A stretch of 64,000 nt of DNA from NCBI RefSeq assembly GCF_900105455.1, contig NZ_FNSF01000007.1:496001-560000 (forward strand), in the 5' to 3' direction. Both the position numbers and the translations under genes were made by a program. The stretch is from Tenacibaculum sp. MAR_2009_124. GTDB taxonomy: Bacteria; Bacteroidota; Bacteroidia; Flavobacteriales; Flavobacteriaceae. Below are positions 52,558 through 62,117 of the stretch, in pieces. The notes beneath the pieces are model-generated. The model saw only the letters and a list, made by a program, of their open reading frames with translations. It was not told where the DNA came from and did no database searches. Numbering within the stretch: position 1 is the stretch's first letter; every line of letters starts with the position of its first letter.

Positions 52558-53622
52558 ATGAAGAATTTTTGTGGAATATTGGTTATGATTTGCTGTATGG
52601 GAATGAAAGCTCAAAGCATAACACCTGAAGATATTAAGGATATTGAAACTCCGAAACTATATGTTTCTGACTTTGTAAGCAAGGCACCATTAATTGATGG
52701 TTTTATCGATAGTGAAATTTGGAATCGAGCGCAATGGTCAGAAACATTTATAGATATTGAAGGGAAAAAGAAACCTAAGTACAAGACTAACTTTAAAATG
52801 CTTTGGGACAACGAAAACGTATATATTCTAGCCAAACTTCAAGACGAACATATATGGGGAACTTTAAAACAAAGAGACACTATTATTTTCAATAATAATT
52901 GTTTTGAAATTTTTTTAGACCCCGATGGAAATACTCATAATTACATGGAATTGGAAATAAATGCTTTAAATACAGTCTGGGATTTATTCATTAGCAAACC
53001 ATACAGAAATAACCCGGAAGTTAAATTCGAATGGGATATTCAAGGGATAAAGACTGAAGTTTCTCATGAAGGAACATTGAACAATTCTAATGATATAGAC
53101 AAAGGTTGGGTTATAGAAATGGCATTACCATGGAAAAGCTTAAATGTAGATAATGATGAAAGTCCTGTGGGCAAAGGTAGATTTTGGCGCATGAATTTTA
53201 TGAGGGTACATTGGAATTTCTTACTTGACAATGGAAAATATAAACGAGTAAGAGATTACTCAAATAAATTAAAACCATCTAGCAACTGGGTTTGGAGTTC
53301 TCAAGGTGCGGTAAATATTCATCAACCAGAAAAATGGGGATATGTTTATTTTAATAAATCAGATGAAACAGTAGATATCAATGAACTTCCCATCGATGCA
53401 CCCTTAATTCAGTGGATGTATATTCAATATCGTCAGAAACTTAGAGTATCGAATAATGTGAATGAGTATAGTAGAGAAACTGTAGGCTTTTTTCATGGGG
53501 CTAAAGTAGTTTTTAAAAGGAGAAATATTGATAAAAAGTGGTTCTGGTATTGTGAGAGTCCATTAACTAAAAAACAATATTTAATAAGCAATGACGGTAA
53601 GTTAAGTATTATTAAAAAGTAA
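52558..53622 (+). CDS. Secreted family 9 carbohydrate-binding module-like protein
   Basis: 354 residues with a signal peptide (about 1-19, ending GMKA). The first two thirds show the CBM9-like sandwich: APLIDGFIDSEIWNRAQWSETF, FKMLWDNENVYILAKLQDEHIWG, NNCFEIFLDPDGNTHNYMELEINALNTVWDLF (each quoted in part by its core, e.g. CFEIFLDPDGNTHNYMELE) and WVIEMALPWKSL. Similar proteins in Bacteroidota bind or process sugars at the envelope. It is 70 bp after the lipoprotein gene. Confidence 0.85.
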   Translation: MKNFCGILVMICCMGMKAQSITPEDIKDIETPKLYVSDFVSKAPLIDGFIDSEIWNRAQWSETFIDIEGKKKPKYKTNFKMLWDNENVYILAKLQDEHIWGTLKQRDTIIFNNNCFEIFLDPDGNTHNYMELEINALNTVWDLFISKPYRNNPEVKFEWDIQGIKTEVSHEGTLNNSNDIDKGWVIEMALPWKSLNVDNDESPVGKGRFWRMNFMRVHWNFLLDNGKYKRVRDYSNKLKPSSNWVWSSQGAVNIHQPEKWGYVYFNKSDETVDINELPIDAPLIQWMYIQYRQKLRVSNNVNEYSRETVGFFHGAKVVFKRRNIDKKWFWYCESPLTKKQYLISNDGKLSIIKK

Positions 53623-53866
53623 AACGGCTTTAAAAAAAATAATAAATATCTAACATGAAGCCGACTAGAAGATCAAATTGATTTACAAAATTTCCTAGTA
53701 CAATAGAGAATAACTAAGACTTACCAAGTATGATTTTTCATGTCAAATAAGTATCTTTGATACTTTATATTATTCAAGTATAGTCTTTATTGTTTTGAGT
53801 TAAATTATCTTTAGTTCAGTAACTGAGTTTTTGCTCGAAAGTGTAAAGCACAATCAATATAAACAC

Positions 53867-54808
53867 ATGAAAAACTACATAAAAGCTGCACGATTACGTA
53901 CCTTACCTTTGTCAGTATCGGGAATTATTGTTGGGGCTTCAATAGGTATTACTAATGGAGTAGTAAACTCATTATTTAATCATATAGGTGTTAACTTGTC
54001 AAATACCAATATATTGCAATCTTCAATTTTTTGGTTAGCGATTCTTACAACAATTGGTTTTCAAGTACTATCAAATTTTGCGAATGACTATGGTGATGGA
54101 ATAAAAGGTACCGACGACAATAGGGAAGGAGAAGAGCGAATGGTTTCCTCGGGAGCAATTACCCCTAGTCAAATGAAAAAAGCAATGATTGTTACTGCAA
54201 TCTTAACCTTAGTCGTAGCGATTTTATTGATATACCAAGCTTTCGGAAAGGATAATTTTGCGTACTCAATGTTATTTTTCGGATTAGGTTTGGCATCAAT
54301 TGCAGCAGCAATAAAATATACCGTAGGAAAATCAGCATATGGATATAGCGGATTTGGAGATGTTTTTGTCTTTATATTTTTCGGTTTGTTGGCTGTTGTT
54401 GGAACTTTCTTTTTATATACAAAAGCATTAGAATTTACGGTATTTCTTCCAGCTTTTACAATAGGTCTTTTAAGTACTGCCGTACTGAACCTAAATAATA
54501 TGAGAGATCGAGTAAACGATGCAAAATCAGGAAAGAATACCTTAGTAGTTAAAATAGGGGCTGAATTCGCCAAATACTATCACTATTATTTAATAGGTGC
54601 GTCTTTCCTATTTGCACTATTATATACAGTGGTAGAGTATCGTTCTCCATCACAATTTTTATTTTTAATAGCATATATTCCTTTAATAAAGCATGTACTT
54701 TTTGTTATGAAAAATAATGAGGAAGCTAAATTAGATGGCGAACTCAAAAAGGTAGCATTGAGCACATTTCTTTTTGCAATACTTTTTGCTTTAGGGAGTG
54801 TTTTATAA
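53867..54808 (+). CDS. menA: 1,4-dihydroxy-2-naphthoate polyprenyltransferase
   Basis: 313 residues from the ATG at 53867 (MKNYIKAARLRTLPLSVSG); the longer frame needs a TTG. Multi-pass membrane protein of the UbiA family, with the two Asp-rich motifs NDYGDGIKGTDD and NNMRDRVNDAKSGKNTL. It joins the prenyl tail to 1,4-dihydroxy-2-naphthoate in menaquinone synthesis. First of a run that includes menC and menE. A TATCTTTG at 53752-53759, lying in a small palindrome, may be its -7 box. Confidence 0.95.
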   Translation: MKNYIKAARLRTLPLSVSGIIVGASIGITNGVVNSLFNHIGVNLSNTNILQSSIFWLAILTTIGFQVLSNFANDYGDGIKGTDDNREGEERMVSSGAITPSQMKKAMIVTAILTLVVAILLIYQAFGKDNFAYSMLFFGLGLASIAAAIKYTVGKSAYGYSGFGDVFVFIFFGLLAVVGTFFLYTKALEFTVFLPAFTIGLLSTAVLNLNNMRDRVNDAKSGKNTLVVKIGAEFAKYYHYYLIGASFLFALLYTVVEYRSPSQFLFLIAYIPLIKHVLFVMKNNEEAKLDGELKKVALSTFLFAILFALGSVL

Positions 54809-54911
54809 ATTTATAAAAGATATTAAATAGGTAATTCAATTATAATTATTGAATTTTAGAGGGAATAATCCTTTAAAATATCGAATGGATAACAACTAAT
54901 GAAATAAACAT

Positions 54912-55589
54912 ATGAAAATAACTTCTTACGGTCATGCCTGTTTTGGAATAGAGATTAACGGAATAAATATCGTTGTAGATCCTTTTATTACTGCAAACCC
55001 ACTGGCATCCAATATCGATTTAGATTCTGTAAAAGCTCATTATATTTTAGTAACACATGCCCATCAAGATCATATTTTAGATGTTGAAGCATTGGCAAGA
55101 AAAACAGGAGCTTTATTAATTTCAAATTATGAAATAGTAATGTACTATAATGAGAAAGGATTAAAAGGGCATCCTATAAATCATGGAGGTACTTTTAAAG
55201 CGGAAAACTTTTCTGCTAAGTATGTAAATGCAATACACACATCTTCTTTTCCTGATGGAACGTATGGAGGGCAACCTGGAGGATTTGTGATTACGGCAGG
55301 AGATAAATCATTGTATATTGCTGGAGATACAGCTTTAACGATGGATATGAAATTGATTCCAATGACGACCAAGTTAACGGCATCTATTTTACCAATAGGT
55401 GATAATTTTACGATGGGGGTTGATGACGCGATTATAGCAAGTGATTTTGTGGAGTGTGATAAAGTTATCGGTTGCCATTATAATACCTTTCCTCCGATAG
55501 AAATTGAGACGGAAGAGGCAAAAGAAAAGTTTTCAAACAAGCAAAAAGAGTTAATTCTCTTAGAAATAGGAAATAGCATAAATTTATAA
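54912..55589 (+). CDS. MBL-fold metal-dependent hydrolase (UPF0173 family)
   Basis: 225 residues, beginning KITSYGHACFGIEINGINIVVDPF and carrying the metal motif VTHAHQDHILD, the FPDGTYGGQPGGFVI region and LYIAGDTALTMDMK. This pattern belongs to the UPF0173 hydrolases (YtkL-like). The substrate is unknown. Position between menA and menC may be chance or may reflect a thioesterase-like task in menaquinone synthesis; nothing in the sequence decides this. Confidence 0.9.
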   Translation: MKITSYGHACFGIEINGINIVVDPFITANPLASNIDLDSVKAHYILVTHAHQDHILDVEALARKTGALLISNYEIVMYYNEKGLKGHPINHGGTFKAENFSAKYVNAIHTSSFPDGTYGGQPGGFVITAGDKSLYIAGDTALTMDMKLIPMTTKLTASILPIGDNFTMGVDDAIIASDFVECDKVIGCHYNTFPPIEIETEEAKEKFSNKQKELILLEIGNSINL

Positions 55590-55603
55590 GATAATTTTTT
55601 ATT

Positions 55604-56161
55604 ATGTCAAAACAGAATAAGGCTGATCAAAGGAAAATGAAGATTGTAAAGATCGTATTGGGTGTTGTTGTAGCATTATCGATAGCATTTTTTGCTATTG
55701 GAATATTTGTTCAAGAATTAAACTATACATCTAAAGTAACTATCGACAAACCACTGTCGGAGGTTTTTAAATTGTTTAATAACGATGAAAAAATGTCTAA
55801 ATGGATACCTGAAATAAAATCTATAAAGTCAGTATTAAAAACGGAAGAAATAAAGGGAAGTACTTTTCTGGTTACCGTAAATAATCAAGGGAATGAAGTA
55901 GTACTTGAAGAAAAGGTTTTGGATTTTATTGATAACAAAAAAGTAAGACTTCTATTCAAAGGAGGAGGAATGCTAAAAGTTGGTGGTTATTCTTTTGAAA
56001 CATTATCTGATGGAATGACACAGTTGACATTAGAATCAAATGTGAAAAGTGATAATTTTATTTTAGGTTGTTTATTGCCTTTGATGAAGGGGAAATTAGC
56101 TGACCAAGATCAACAATATTTAAACAACTTTAAAAAGTTTGCAGAAAGTTCAAATGATTAA
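55604..56161 (+). CDS. SRPBCC family protein with membrane anchor
   Basis: 185 residues. A basic N-terminus and one transmembrane helix (about 14-35, VLGVVVALSIAFFAIGIFV) precede a START-like fold: VTIDKPLSEVFKLFNNDEKMSKWIPEIKSI (core KLFNNDEKMSKWIPEI) and a C-terminal long helix. Such domains bind hydrophobic ligands. It begins 15 bp after the MBL hydrolase gene and its end overlaps menC by eight bases. Confidence 0.85.
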   Translation: MSKQNKADQRKMKIVKIVLGVVVALSIAFFAIGIFVQELNYTSKVTIDKPLSEVFKLFNNDEKMSKWIPEIKSIKSVLKTEEIKGSTFLVTVNNQGNEVVLEEKVLDFIDNKKVRLLFKGGGMLKVGGYSFETLSDGMTQLTLESNVKSDNFILGCLLPLMKGKLADQDQQYLNNFKKFAESSND

Positions 56162-57191
56162 AGCTTCATATAAAAAATATATTCTTGAGTTTAAGCAAGC
56201 TAGTGGAACTTCAAGAGGTGTCTTAAGAACCAAAGAGACTTGGTTTTTGTTTTTAGAAAAAGATGGAAAAAAAGGAGTAGGAGAGTGCGGGCTTTTTAGA
56301 GGACTTAGTATTGATGATAGACCCGATTATGAAAACAAATTAAAGTGGATTTGTGATAATATACATTTGGGACTTGAGAAATTACTAAATGAGACTTTGG
56401 AATTCCCGTCTATTCAATTTGGTTTGGAACAAGCATTCTTATCATTAAATAGTAACGACTTATTTACGTTATACCCATCAAATTTCACCGATGGGAAAGA
56501 ACTTATTAATATAAACGGACTGATTTGGATGGGGGATAAAGCTTTTATGCAGCAACAGATTAAAGATAAATTGCAGCAAGGCTTTACTACCATAAAAATG
56601 AAAATAGGAGCTATCGATTTCGATACAGAATTGGCATTGTTGAAATCTATAAGAAGTGAATTTTCGTCAAATGAAATAGAACTCAGAGTGGATGCGAATG
56701 GAGCTTTCGCTCCAGATAATGCATTAGAAAAACTAAAAAGATTATCAGAACTTGAATTACATTCCATAGAGCAACCTATTAAACAAGGTCAGTGGCAAGA
56801 AATGGCTGATTTGTGTGATAAAACACCTTTACCAATAGCGTTAGATGAGGAGTTAATAGGAATTTTCTTCACAGAAGAAAAATCAAAATGTATTGAAACA
56901 ATACAGCCTCAATATATAATTTTAAAACCAAGCTTAGTTGGAGGAATAAAAGGAAGTAACGAATGGATTGAAATTGCGACTAATCATAACGCAGGGAATT
57001 GGATTACAAGTGCTTTAGAAAGTAATATAGGGTTAAATGCAATCGCGCAATGGACCTATACATTAAACAATCCATTGCCTCAAGGTTTAGGAACTGGAGG
57101 GTTGTTTACCAATAACTTTAATAGTCCTTTAGAAGTAGTAGAAGGCGGATTACGATACAATAGAAACGAAAAATGGCATTTTAATTTATAA
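56154..57191 (+). CDS. menC: o-Succinylbenzoate synthase
   Basis: 345 residues from the ATG at 56154 (MIKASYKKYILEF). Enolase-superfamily catalytic parts are present: TIKMKIGAIDFD (Lys), LRVDANGAF (Asp), HSIEQPI (Glu), ALDEEL (Asp) and ILKPSLVGG (Lys). It dehydrates SHCHC to o-succinylbenzoate in menaquinone synthesis. The start overlaps the SRPBCC stop by eight bases and the CPBP gene starts three bases after its stop, so expression is coupled. Confidence 0.95.
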   Translation: MIKASYKKYILEFKQASGTSRGVLRTKETWFLFLEKDGKKGVGECGLFRGLSIDDRPDYENKLKWICDNIHLGLEKLLNETLEFPSIQFGLEQAFLSLNSNDLFTLYPSNFTDGKELININGLIWMGDKAFMQQQIKDKLQQGFTTIKMKIGAIDFDTELALLKSIRSEFSSNEIELRVDANGAFAPDNALEKLKRLSELELHSIEQPIKQGQWQEMADLCDKTPLPIALDEELIGIFFTEEKSKCIETIQPQYIILKPSLVGGIKGSNEWIEIATNHNAGNWITSALESNIGLNAIAQWTYTLNNPLPQGLGTGGLFTNNFNSPLEVVEGGLRYNRNEKWHFNL

Positions 57192-57194
57192 TAT

Positions 57195-58364
57195 ATGAAC
57201 TTTATACAGCAAGCATACAAAGGAAGGAATGAATGGTACATCTATTTATTGGTAATATTGGTTGTTTTTTTTGGATGGCAATTTTTAGGAGTGGTTCCAT
57301 TACTAATTGCAGCAATTATGCATTCAGAAGATATGAATGAATTCACTGCAGCGGCTCAAGACAGTTTCATGACATTAGGTATTAATAGTAATTTATTTCT
57401 GTTTCTAATGATTTTTACATTTGCTTGTGGTTTATTGTTCTTGTTTATGGGAGTGCGATTTTTACATAAAAGAGCGTTTAAAACTATTGTAACGAGTAGA
57501 AAGAATATCGATTGGAAAAGATTTTGGTTTGGTTTTATTACTTGGGGTCTTATTTCAATATTTGTAATAGGACTAGGAATTGCTATTGAACCTGAAAATT
57601 ATGTATGGAATTTTAAACCTATTCCATTTTTTATATTGGTTTTGATTTCATTTCTATTTATTCCAATTCAAACATCTTTTGAAGAATTGTTGTTTCGTGG
57701 ATACCTTATGCAAGGACTTGGAATTGCTTCTAGAAGCAAGAAGTTTCCTTTATTAGCTTTTTATTCTATTATATTATTTGGAACTTTGATCTATGTTAAT
57801 ACAATAAATGAGGTAAATCTTCTTATGAACTCTGTTTATATAGCAGCTATTGGAATTGGTTATTATATATTATCGCTTTTTGATAGATTTTATGAAACTA
57901 AGTTTAATATTAGGTTAAGTAAAGGTTTTAGTAATTTTTTAACTCCTTTAATAATTACTTCAGTAGCCTTTGGGTTACTTCATGGTGCAAATCCGGAAGT
58001 AGATAAACTAGGTCCAATTTCTATGGTGTTTTATATTGGTACTGGATTTTTTTTCGGAATAGTGACATTATTAGATGAAGGAACAGAATTAGCTTTGGGG
58101 TTGCACGCAATCAATAATATTGTCGCGGCGTTTTTCGTAACTACAGATTGGACTGTTTTTCAAACGGAAGCTTTGTATGTTGATACTTCTGAACCATCAG
58201 TAGGTTTAGATATGTTTTTACCAGTATTAGTTTTATACCCAATTTTATTAATCATTTTCTCAAAGAAGTACGGATGGAAAAATTGGAAAGAAAAATTATT
58301 TGGAAAGATAGAAAAGCCTATGAATGATGAAAGCATTCAAGGAATAAACGACTTTAATTTTTAA
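57195..58364 (+). CDS. CPBP family intramembrane metalloprotease
   Basis: 389 residues with about eight transmembrane segments. The CPBP (Abi) motifs are EELLFRGYLMQGL (EExxxR, about residue 164), FGLLHGANPE (about 265) and LHAINNIVAAF (about 305), all with expected Glu, Arg, His and Asn. Family members cleave within membranes, or serve as CAAX proteases; the target here is unknown. It lies between menC and menE in the same transcript. Confidence 0.92.
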   Translation: MNFIQQAYKGRNEWYIYLLVILVVFFGWQFLGVVPLLIAAIMHSEDMNEFTAAAQDSFMTLGINSNLFLFLMIFTFACGLLFLFMGVRFLHKRAFKTIVTSRKNIDWKRFWFGFITWGLISIFVIGLGIAIEPENYVWNFKPIPFFILVLISFLFIPIQTSFEELLFRGYLMQGLGIASRSKKFPLLAFYSIILFGTLIYVNTINEVNLLMNSVYIAAIGIGYYILSLFDRFYETKFNIRLSKGFSNFLTPLIITSVAFGLLHGANPEVDKLGPISMVFYIGTGFFFGIVTLLDEGTELALGLHAINNIVAAFFVTTDWTVFQTEALYVDTSEPSVGLDMFLPVLVLYPILLIIFSKKYGWKNWKEKLFGKIEKPMNDESIQGINDFNF

Positions 58365-58368
58365 ACGA

Positions 58369-59418
58369 ATGTATGTTCATACAAACTTTCGGTTAAATAA
58401 CAAAACATTCAAATCTTCGAATGAATTATTAGCTTTTTCCCGTAGTATTTCAATTGAAATTTACAGCTTTATGGATGATTGGTTTAATGATCGAGACTTT
58501 ATTGTTGTAAGCACTTCAGGATCTACAGGGAAACCAAAGCCAATAAAATTAAACAAAGAGTTTATGATAAACTCTGCAAAAGCGACTGGAGCGTTTTTTC
58601 AGCTGGGTGAAAATACAACAGCTTTATTATGTATGCCTGTCAATTATATCGCAGGGAAAATGATGTTGGTACGAGCAATGACACTTGGTTGGCATATTGA
58701 TATCGTTAAACCTGTAGCTAACCCTTTGTCTAAAGCTAAAAAGAACTATGATTTCTCGGCCATGGTTCCTATGCAATTACAAGCTAGTTTAAAAGACTTA
58801 AGTAAAGTTAAAAAATTAATTGTTGGAGGAGGTGTTGTTAGTAATGACTTGAAAAAAGAAATTGAAAATTGCACCACTGAAATTTTTGCAACCTATGGGA
58901 TGACTGAAACAATAACTCATATTGCAGTGAAAAGATTGAACAAAGAGGGTAGTGAAAATTCTTTCTACAAAACTTTACCAAATGTTACTTTAGATACAGA
59001 TGATAGAGGCTGTTTAATAATTAAAGCTCAGAAAGTTTCCGAAGAAGTTGTGGTAACCAACGATATTGTGGAGTTACATTCTGAAACTTCTTTTGAATGG
59101 TTGGGGAGATTCGATAATATTATTAACTCAGGTGGCGTTAAATTAAACCCTGAAAAGATAGAAGAAAAGTTGTCTAATATTATTGATGAACGTTTTTTCG
59201 TTACAGGTGTTTCGGATACTGTTTTAGGAGAAAAGTTAATTTTGGTATTAGAAGGTGATAAAACCAGCAAAGAACTATTAAATATAAAGAAAAGGCTTGA
59301 AAGTATTGAAACTTTAGGGAAATATGAAAAGCCAAAAGAAGTATTGGCAGTTTCAAAATTTATAGAGACAGAAACAAAAAAAATCCAACGTAAAAAAACA
59401 TTGGATTTGATTTTGTAA
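58369..59418 (+). CDS. menE: AMP-binding protein, o-succinylbenzoate-CoA ligase
   Basis: 349 residues, shorter than classical MenE (about 450-490), with most of the N-terminal subdomain missing as is common in Bacteroidota. Adenylate-forming motifs: STSGSTGKPKPIKL (P-loop), ATYGMTETITH, and EWLGRFDNIINSGGVKLNPEKIE (core LGRFDNIINSGGVKLNPE), with a C-terminal Lys-rich end (KIQRKKTLDLI). It activates o-succinylbenzoate with CoA. The placement after menA and menC supports the identification. Confidence 0.92.
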   Translation: MYVHTNFRLNNKTFKSSNELLAFSRSISIEIYSFMDDWFNDRDFIVVSTSGSTGKPKPIKLNKEFMINSAKATGAFFQLGENTTALLCMPVNYIAGKMMLVRAMTLGWHIDIVKPVANPLSKAKKNYDFSAMVPMQLQASLKDLSKVKKLIVGGGVVSNDLKKEIENCTTEIFATYGMTETITHIAVKRLNKEGSENSFYKTLPNVTLDTDDRGCLIIKAQKVSEEVVVTNDIVELHSETSFEWLGRFDNIINSGGVKLNPEKIEEKLSNIIDERFFVTGVSDTVLGEKLILVLEGDKTSKELLNIKKRLESIETLGKYEKPKEVLAVSKFIETETKKIQRKKTLDLIL

Positions 59419-59431
59419 TACCAGGTACTTA

Positions 59432-59452
59432 GAGTTTTTGTTAAAAAAACTC
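59432..59452. terminator. Shared terminator between menE and the aldose epimerase-like gene
   Basis: GAGTTTTT / AAAAACTC inverted repeat between the convergent genes, overlapping the end of the minus-strand gene. Its A/T-rich arms give a T-run on both strands. The stem is weak. Confidence 0.4.
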
Positions 59453-60313
59453 CATAGCATATTCATTAGTATATGTCTCACCAATATTAAGGCTCATGAT
59501 TCCTGTTTTTGTTTCAAATACCTGATCCGTATTTTCTTCATCAGCAATCCCCATCCAAGGTTCAAAACAAACAAACGGAGCGTTTCCTTTTTGAGTCCAA
59601 AAGGCCATATATCTCCAATTAGGAATATAAAAATGAACTCCATGTTCATGTTTGTTCGATTTTAAAGAAATTTGTTTAGATTCGAGACCCTCAAACATAA
59701 TAGCATCATTATCAAATAGATTGTATGAAAGAGGAATGGTTTTATTTAAACGAACTCTTTCAGTATCTTTTTTTCTAAAACCAGTTTGTGGATTCAATGA
59801 GTGTTGAATAGGATTCTCTTCCTTCTCAAATTCAATAAAATAATCATTGAAACTACTACTTTCTGATATTGGGCAATTAAAAGCTGGATGAGCTCCTATT
59901 GAAAAGTTAATTGATTTATCGTCTTTATTGAAAACTTCATAGGTAACCTCAATAAGGTTCTTTTTTAATTGATATCCAATTTGAAGTGTAAATTTATAAG
60001 GATATTTAAGTAATGTTTCTTGAGTATATTCAGCCTCAAAGAGAATACTTTCGTTCGTTTTAGTGATCACATTAAACTCTAAATCTCTAGCAAAACCATG
60101 CTGATTTAGCTCATATTTAGTACGATTGATAGTATAAAAATTGTTCACAAGCTTCCCAACAATTGGAAATAATACAGGAGAGTGCCGCTTCCAAAATTTA
60201 GGATCTCCCTTCCATAGATAATCTAAATTTGTTTGTTTAGAATATACTTTACAAAGTTCGGCACCAATATTTTTTATTTCAATTTGTAAATAGTCGTTTT
60301 CAAGTGTAATCAT
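59441..60313 (-). CDS. Aldose 1-epimerase family protein
   Basis: 290 residues. The motif GAHPAFNCP with the catalytic His and the late FEPWMGIADEENT with a Glu fit the galactose mutarotase-like fold (YeaD / LacX subgroup). It begins MITLENDYLQIEIKNIGAEL. Probably catalyses anomer interconversion of a hexose or hexose phosphate. No sugar operon nearby. Convergent with menE. Confidence 0.9.
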   Translation of the reverse strand: MITLENDYLQIEIKNIGAELCKVYSKQTNLDYLWKGDPKFWKRHSPVLFPIVGKLVNNFYTINRTKYELNQHGFARDLEFNVITKTNESILFEAEYTQETLLKYPYKFTLQIGYQLKKNLIEVTYEVFNKDDKSINFSIGAHPAFNCPISESSSFNDYFIEFEKEENPIQHSLNPQTGFRKKDTERVRLNKTIPLSYNLFDNDAIMFEGLESKQISLKSNKHEHGVHFYIPNWRYMAFWTQKGNAPFVCFEPWMGIADEENTDQVFETKTGIMSLNIGETYTNEYAMEFF

Positions 60314-60588
60314 AATAAATGATAATTGTAAAACAGAATTAATTTCTATGAGTTAAAGATAAAAAAGATAAAGAAGAGAGAATGTATAATACCTATAAAT
60401 TTGATTTCAAAGTTATCTTTTTGGAGTATGTTGGATTATCCGTTATTATCGTAATTGGTTGATTGTTAGTTTGATCTATATGGTCTTAATAAATACTTTC
60501 ATACCTCAAAATACTACTCTTAAGGTTAAAATGTGATGGGATATTACTCATCTCATTATCTTGTATTTAACCAAAAACCAACAAAATC
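60314..60588. other. Intergenic region between divergent genes
   Basis: 275 bp, AT-rich, between the aldose epimerase-like gene and the lipoprotein gene. I see no ORF and no complete promoter consensus. Confidence 0.4.
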
Positions 60589-62043
60589 ATGAACAAAAGA
60601 ATTAAAGTAATTTATGGCTTACTTTTTATATGCTGCATTTTTTCTAGTATATCTTGTAAAAAGGAAACAGGTAAAAAAGAAAATGGAGATATTCTGAATC
60701 TTTCAAGTTATAATGAAGGTTCATCAAAGGAGCTTTGCGAAAGTTCTTGGTTCCCACACTCTCAAACACCACCGCCAGAAGAGGGGAAGGGAAGTCCATT
60801 CGATACAATAAGTACTACTAACGCAATATTTCATCAATGGTCATGGCAAAAATTTTTATGGTTGACGAAACCTATATCATCCAAAGAAAGAGAAGGAAGC
60901 AAACCGTTGTTTTTAGACTCTAAAAGGTTACTTCAGGTAAATTCACGTATGCAACCCGTAGAGCAGCAACAAGGAGCTTTATTAGTATTATCAGATACTT
61001 TACAAGCGGGTTCTAGCGGTGTACTGAAAACGAACCCAGCCTATGGAACTTCAGGTAAGGAAACGACTGTCTTTTATTCAATTCATTCAGATGTAACGAT
61101 GCTAGAAGCGGCTGAAAAGTTTAAAGACTCTATTTTAAATGGAAGTTTAAAGAAAAATAACCTATCCGCTTTCCCAGTTGGTTCGTTAGAATTAAAAGTT
61201 TCTTGGGTGGCAACTAAGGCAATTGCCGAAAAAGATTTAAGTAATTATTATAAAACCACCGCCGCAGTTACAAGAGATGGTAAAGACTATGTAAATACAG
61301 AAGTAGCGATGTTAGGAATGCATGTTGTTGGAGTCGTTGAAAATCATCCGGAGTTTATTTGGGCAACATTTGAGCATAATACCATGGCTCCTAATTACAA
61401 TTGGAAGGAGAATAAAGCAAGTTCAGATAATGAATTATTATTGTTCCAAAAAGGTGTAACATCAGGGATTGATGGAATTACTTGGACAGGAACTTCAGCA
61501 AAAGAAAAATATAAAGCATTTGATTTGTTCCAATACGGAGTGCCAATGAATAAAGGAGGTGCTTTTATGGAAACAAGTCAAGAGGAACCTATAAACTTTG
61601 AGAATATTGAAAATATTAACTTATGTGTAAAAGAGAATTTAAAAGACGTTTGGAAGAATTATTTTTATAATGGTTCTATTTGGATCGATACCGATGGTTT
61701 AACTAAAAATCAACAAACGAGTTTAATTACTGGTTTAGCCAAAAGTATATCCAATGCTTATCCAGGCTCGTTCGCTAGAGGATCCTTGAATTGTGCAAAT
61801 GCAACTATGGAAACGTATACACAAACTTTTCAAGATAGTATTCAACAAATTAATGTAAGTAAATTAGTAAATTGTTTTACTTGTCATAATTCGATTAGTA
61901 GTAATAATAATTCACCATTATATTTAAGTCATATTTTTAGAGATTATATTAAAGGTGAAGTAGATGGTAAAAGTTTAGACCAGATTGAACTAGAGAAAAG
62001 TAAGCAAGAATTGTTAGATTATCAAATGAATAGATTAAAGTAA
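60589..62043 (+). CDS. Lipoprotein with a C-terminal c-type heme motif (484 aa, unknown family)
   Basis: A lipoprotein signal with a Cys after SSIS (residue 23) precedes a large soluble domain. Conserved-looking stretches shared with the paralogue at 62898 are SWFPHSQT, FHQWSWQKFLWLTKP, MHVVGVVENHPEFIWATFEHN and LFQYGVP. Near residue 425 the motif NCFTCHN (CxxCH) indicates one covalently bound c-type heme. I do not recognise the family. It should be an envelope-anchored redox or heme-binding protein. The deaminase gene lies between the two paralogues on the other strand. Confidence 0.8.
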   Translation: MNKRIKVIYGLLFICCIFSSISCKKETGKKENGDILNLSSYNEGSSKELCESSWFPHSQTPPPEEGKGSPFDTISTTNAIFHQWSWQKFLWLTKPISSKEREGSKPLFLDSKRLLQVNSRMQPVEQQQGALLVLSDTLQAGSSGVLKTNPAYGTSGKETTVFYSIHSDVTMLEAAEKFKDSILNGSLKKNNLSAFPVGSLELKVSWVATKAIAEKDLSNYYKTTAAVTRDGKDYVNTEVAMLGMHVVGVVENHPEFIWATFEHNTMAPNYNWKENKASSDNELLLFQKGVTSGIDGITWTGTSAKEKYKAFDLFQYGVPMNKGGAFMETSQEEPINFENIENINLCVKENLKDVWKNYFYNGSIWIDTDGLTKNQQTSLITGLAKSISNAYPGSFARGSLNCANATMETYTQTFQDSIQQINVSKLVNCFTCHNSISSNNNSPLYLSHIFRDYIKGEVDGKSLDQIELEKSKQELLDYQMNRLK

Positions 62044-62066
62044 AGTTTTACGATTGAGTACAGCTT

Positions 62067-62101
62067 AAAACCTCTCTGAAACTTATAGAAAGAGAGGTTT
62101 T
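62067..62101 (+). terminator. Terminator after the heme-motif lipoprotein
   Basis: An 11-bp stem (AAAACCTCTCT / AGAGAGGTTTT) with a 13-base loop, 23 bp after the stop; it also lies 16 bp beyond the end of the convergent deaminase gene and may serve both. Confidence 0.8.
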
Positions 62102-62117
62102 GTTTGAATTGTTATTT

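Noticed and set aside
53626..53668. CGGCTT / AAGCCG inverted repeat after the CBM9-like gene as a terminator
   Set aside because: The loop is about 30 bases and no T-run follows the stem.
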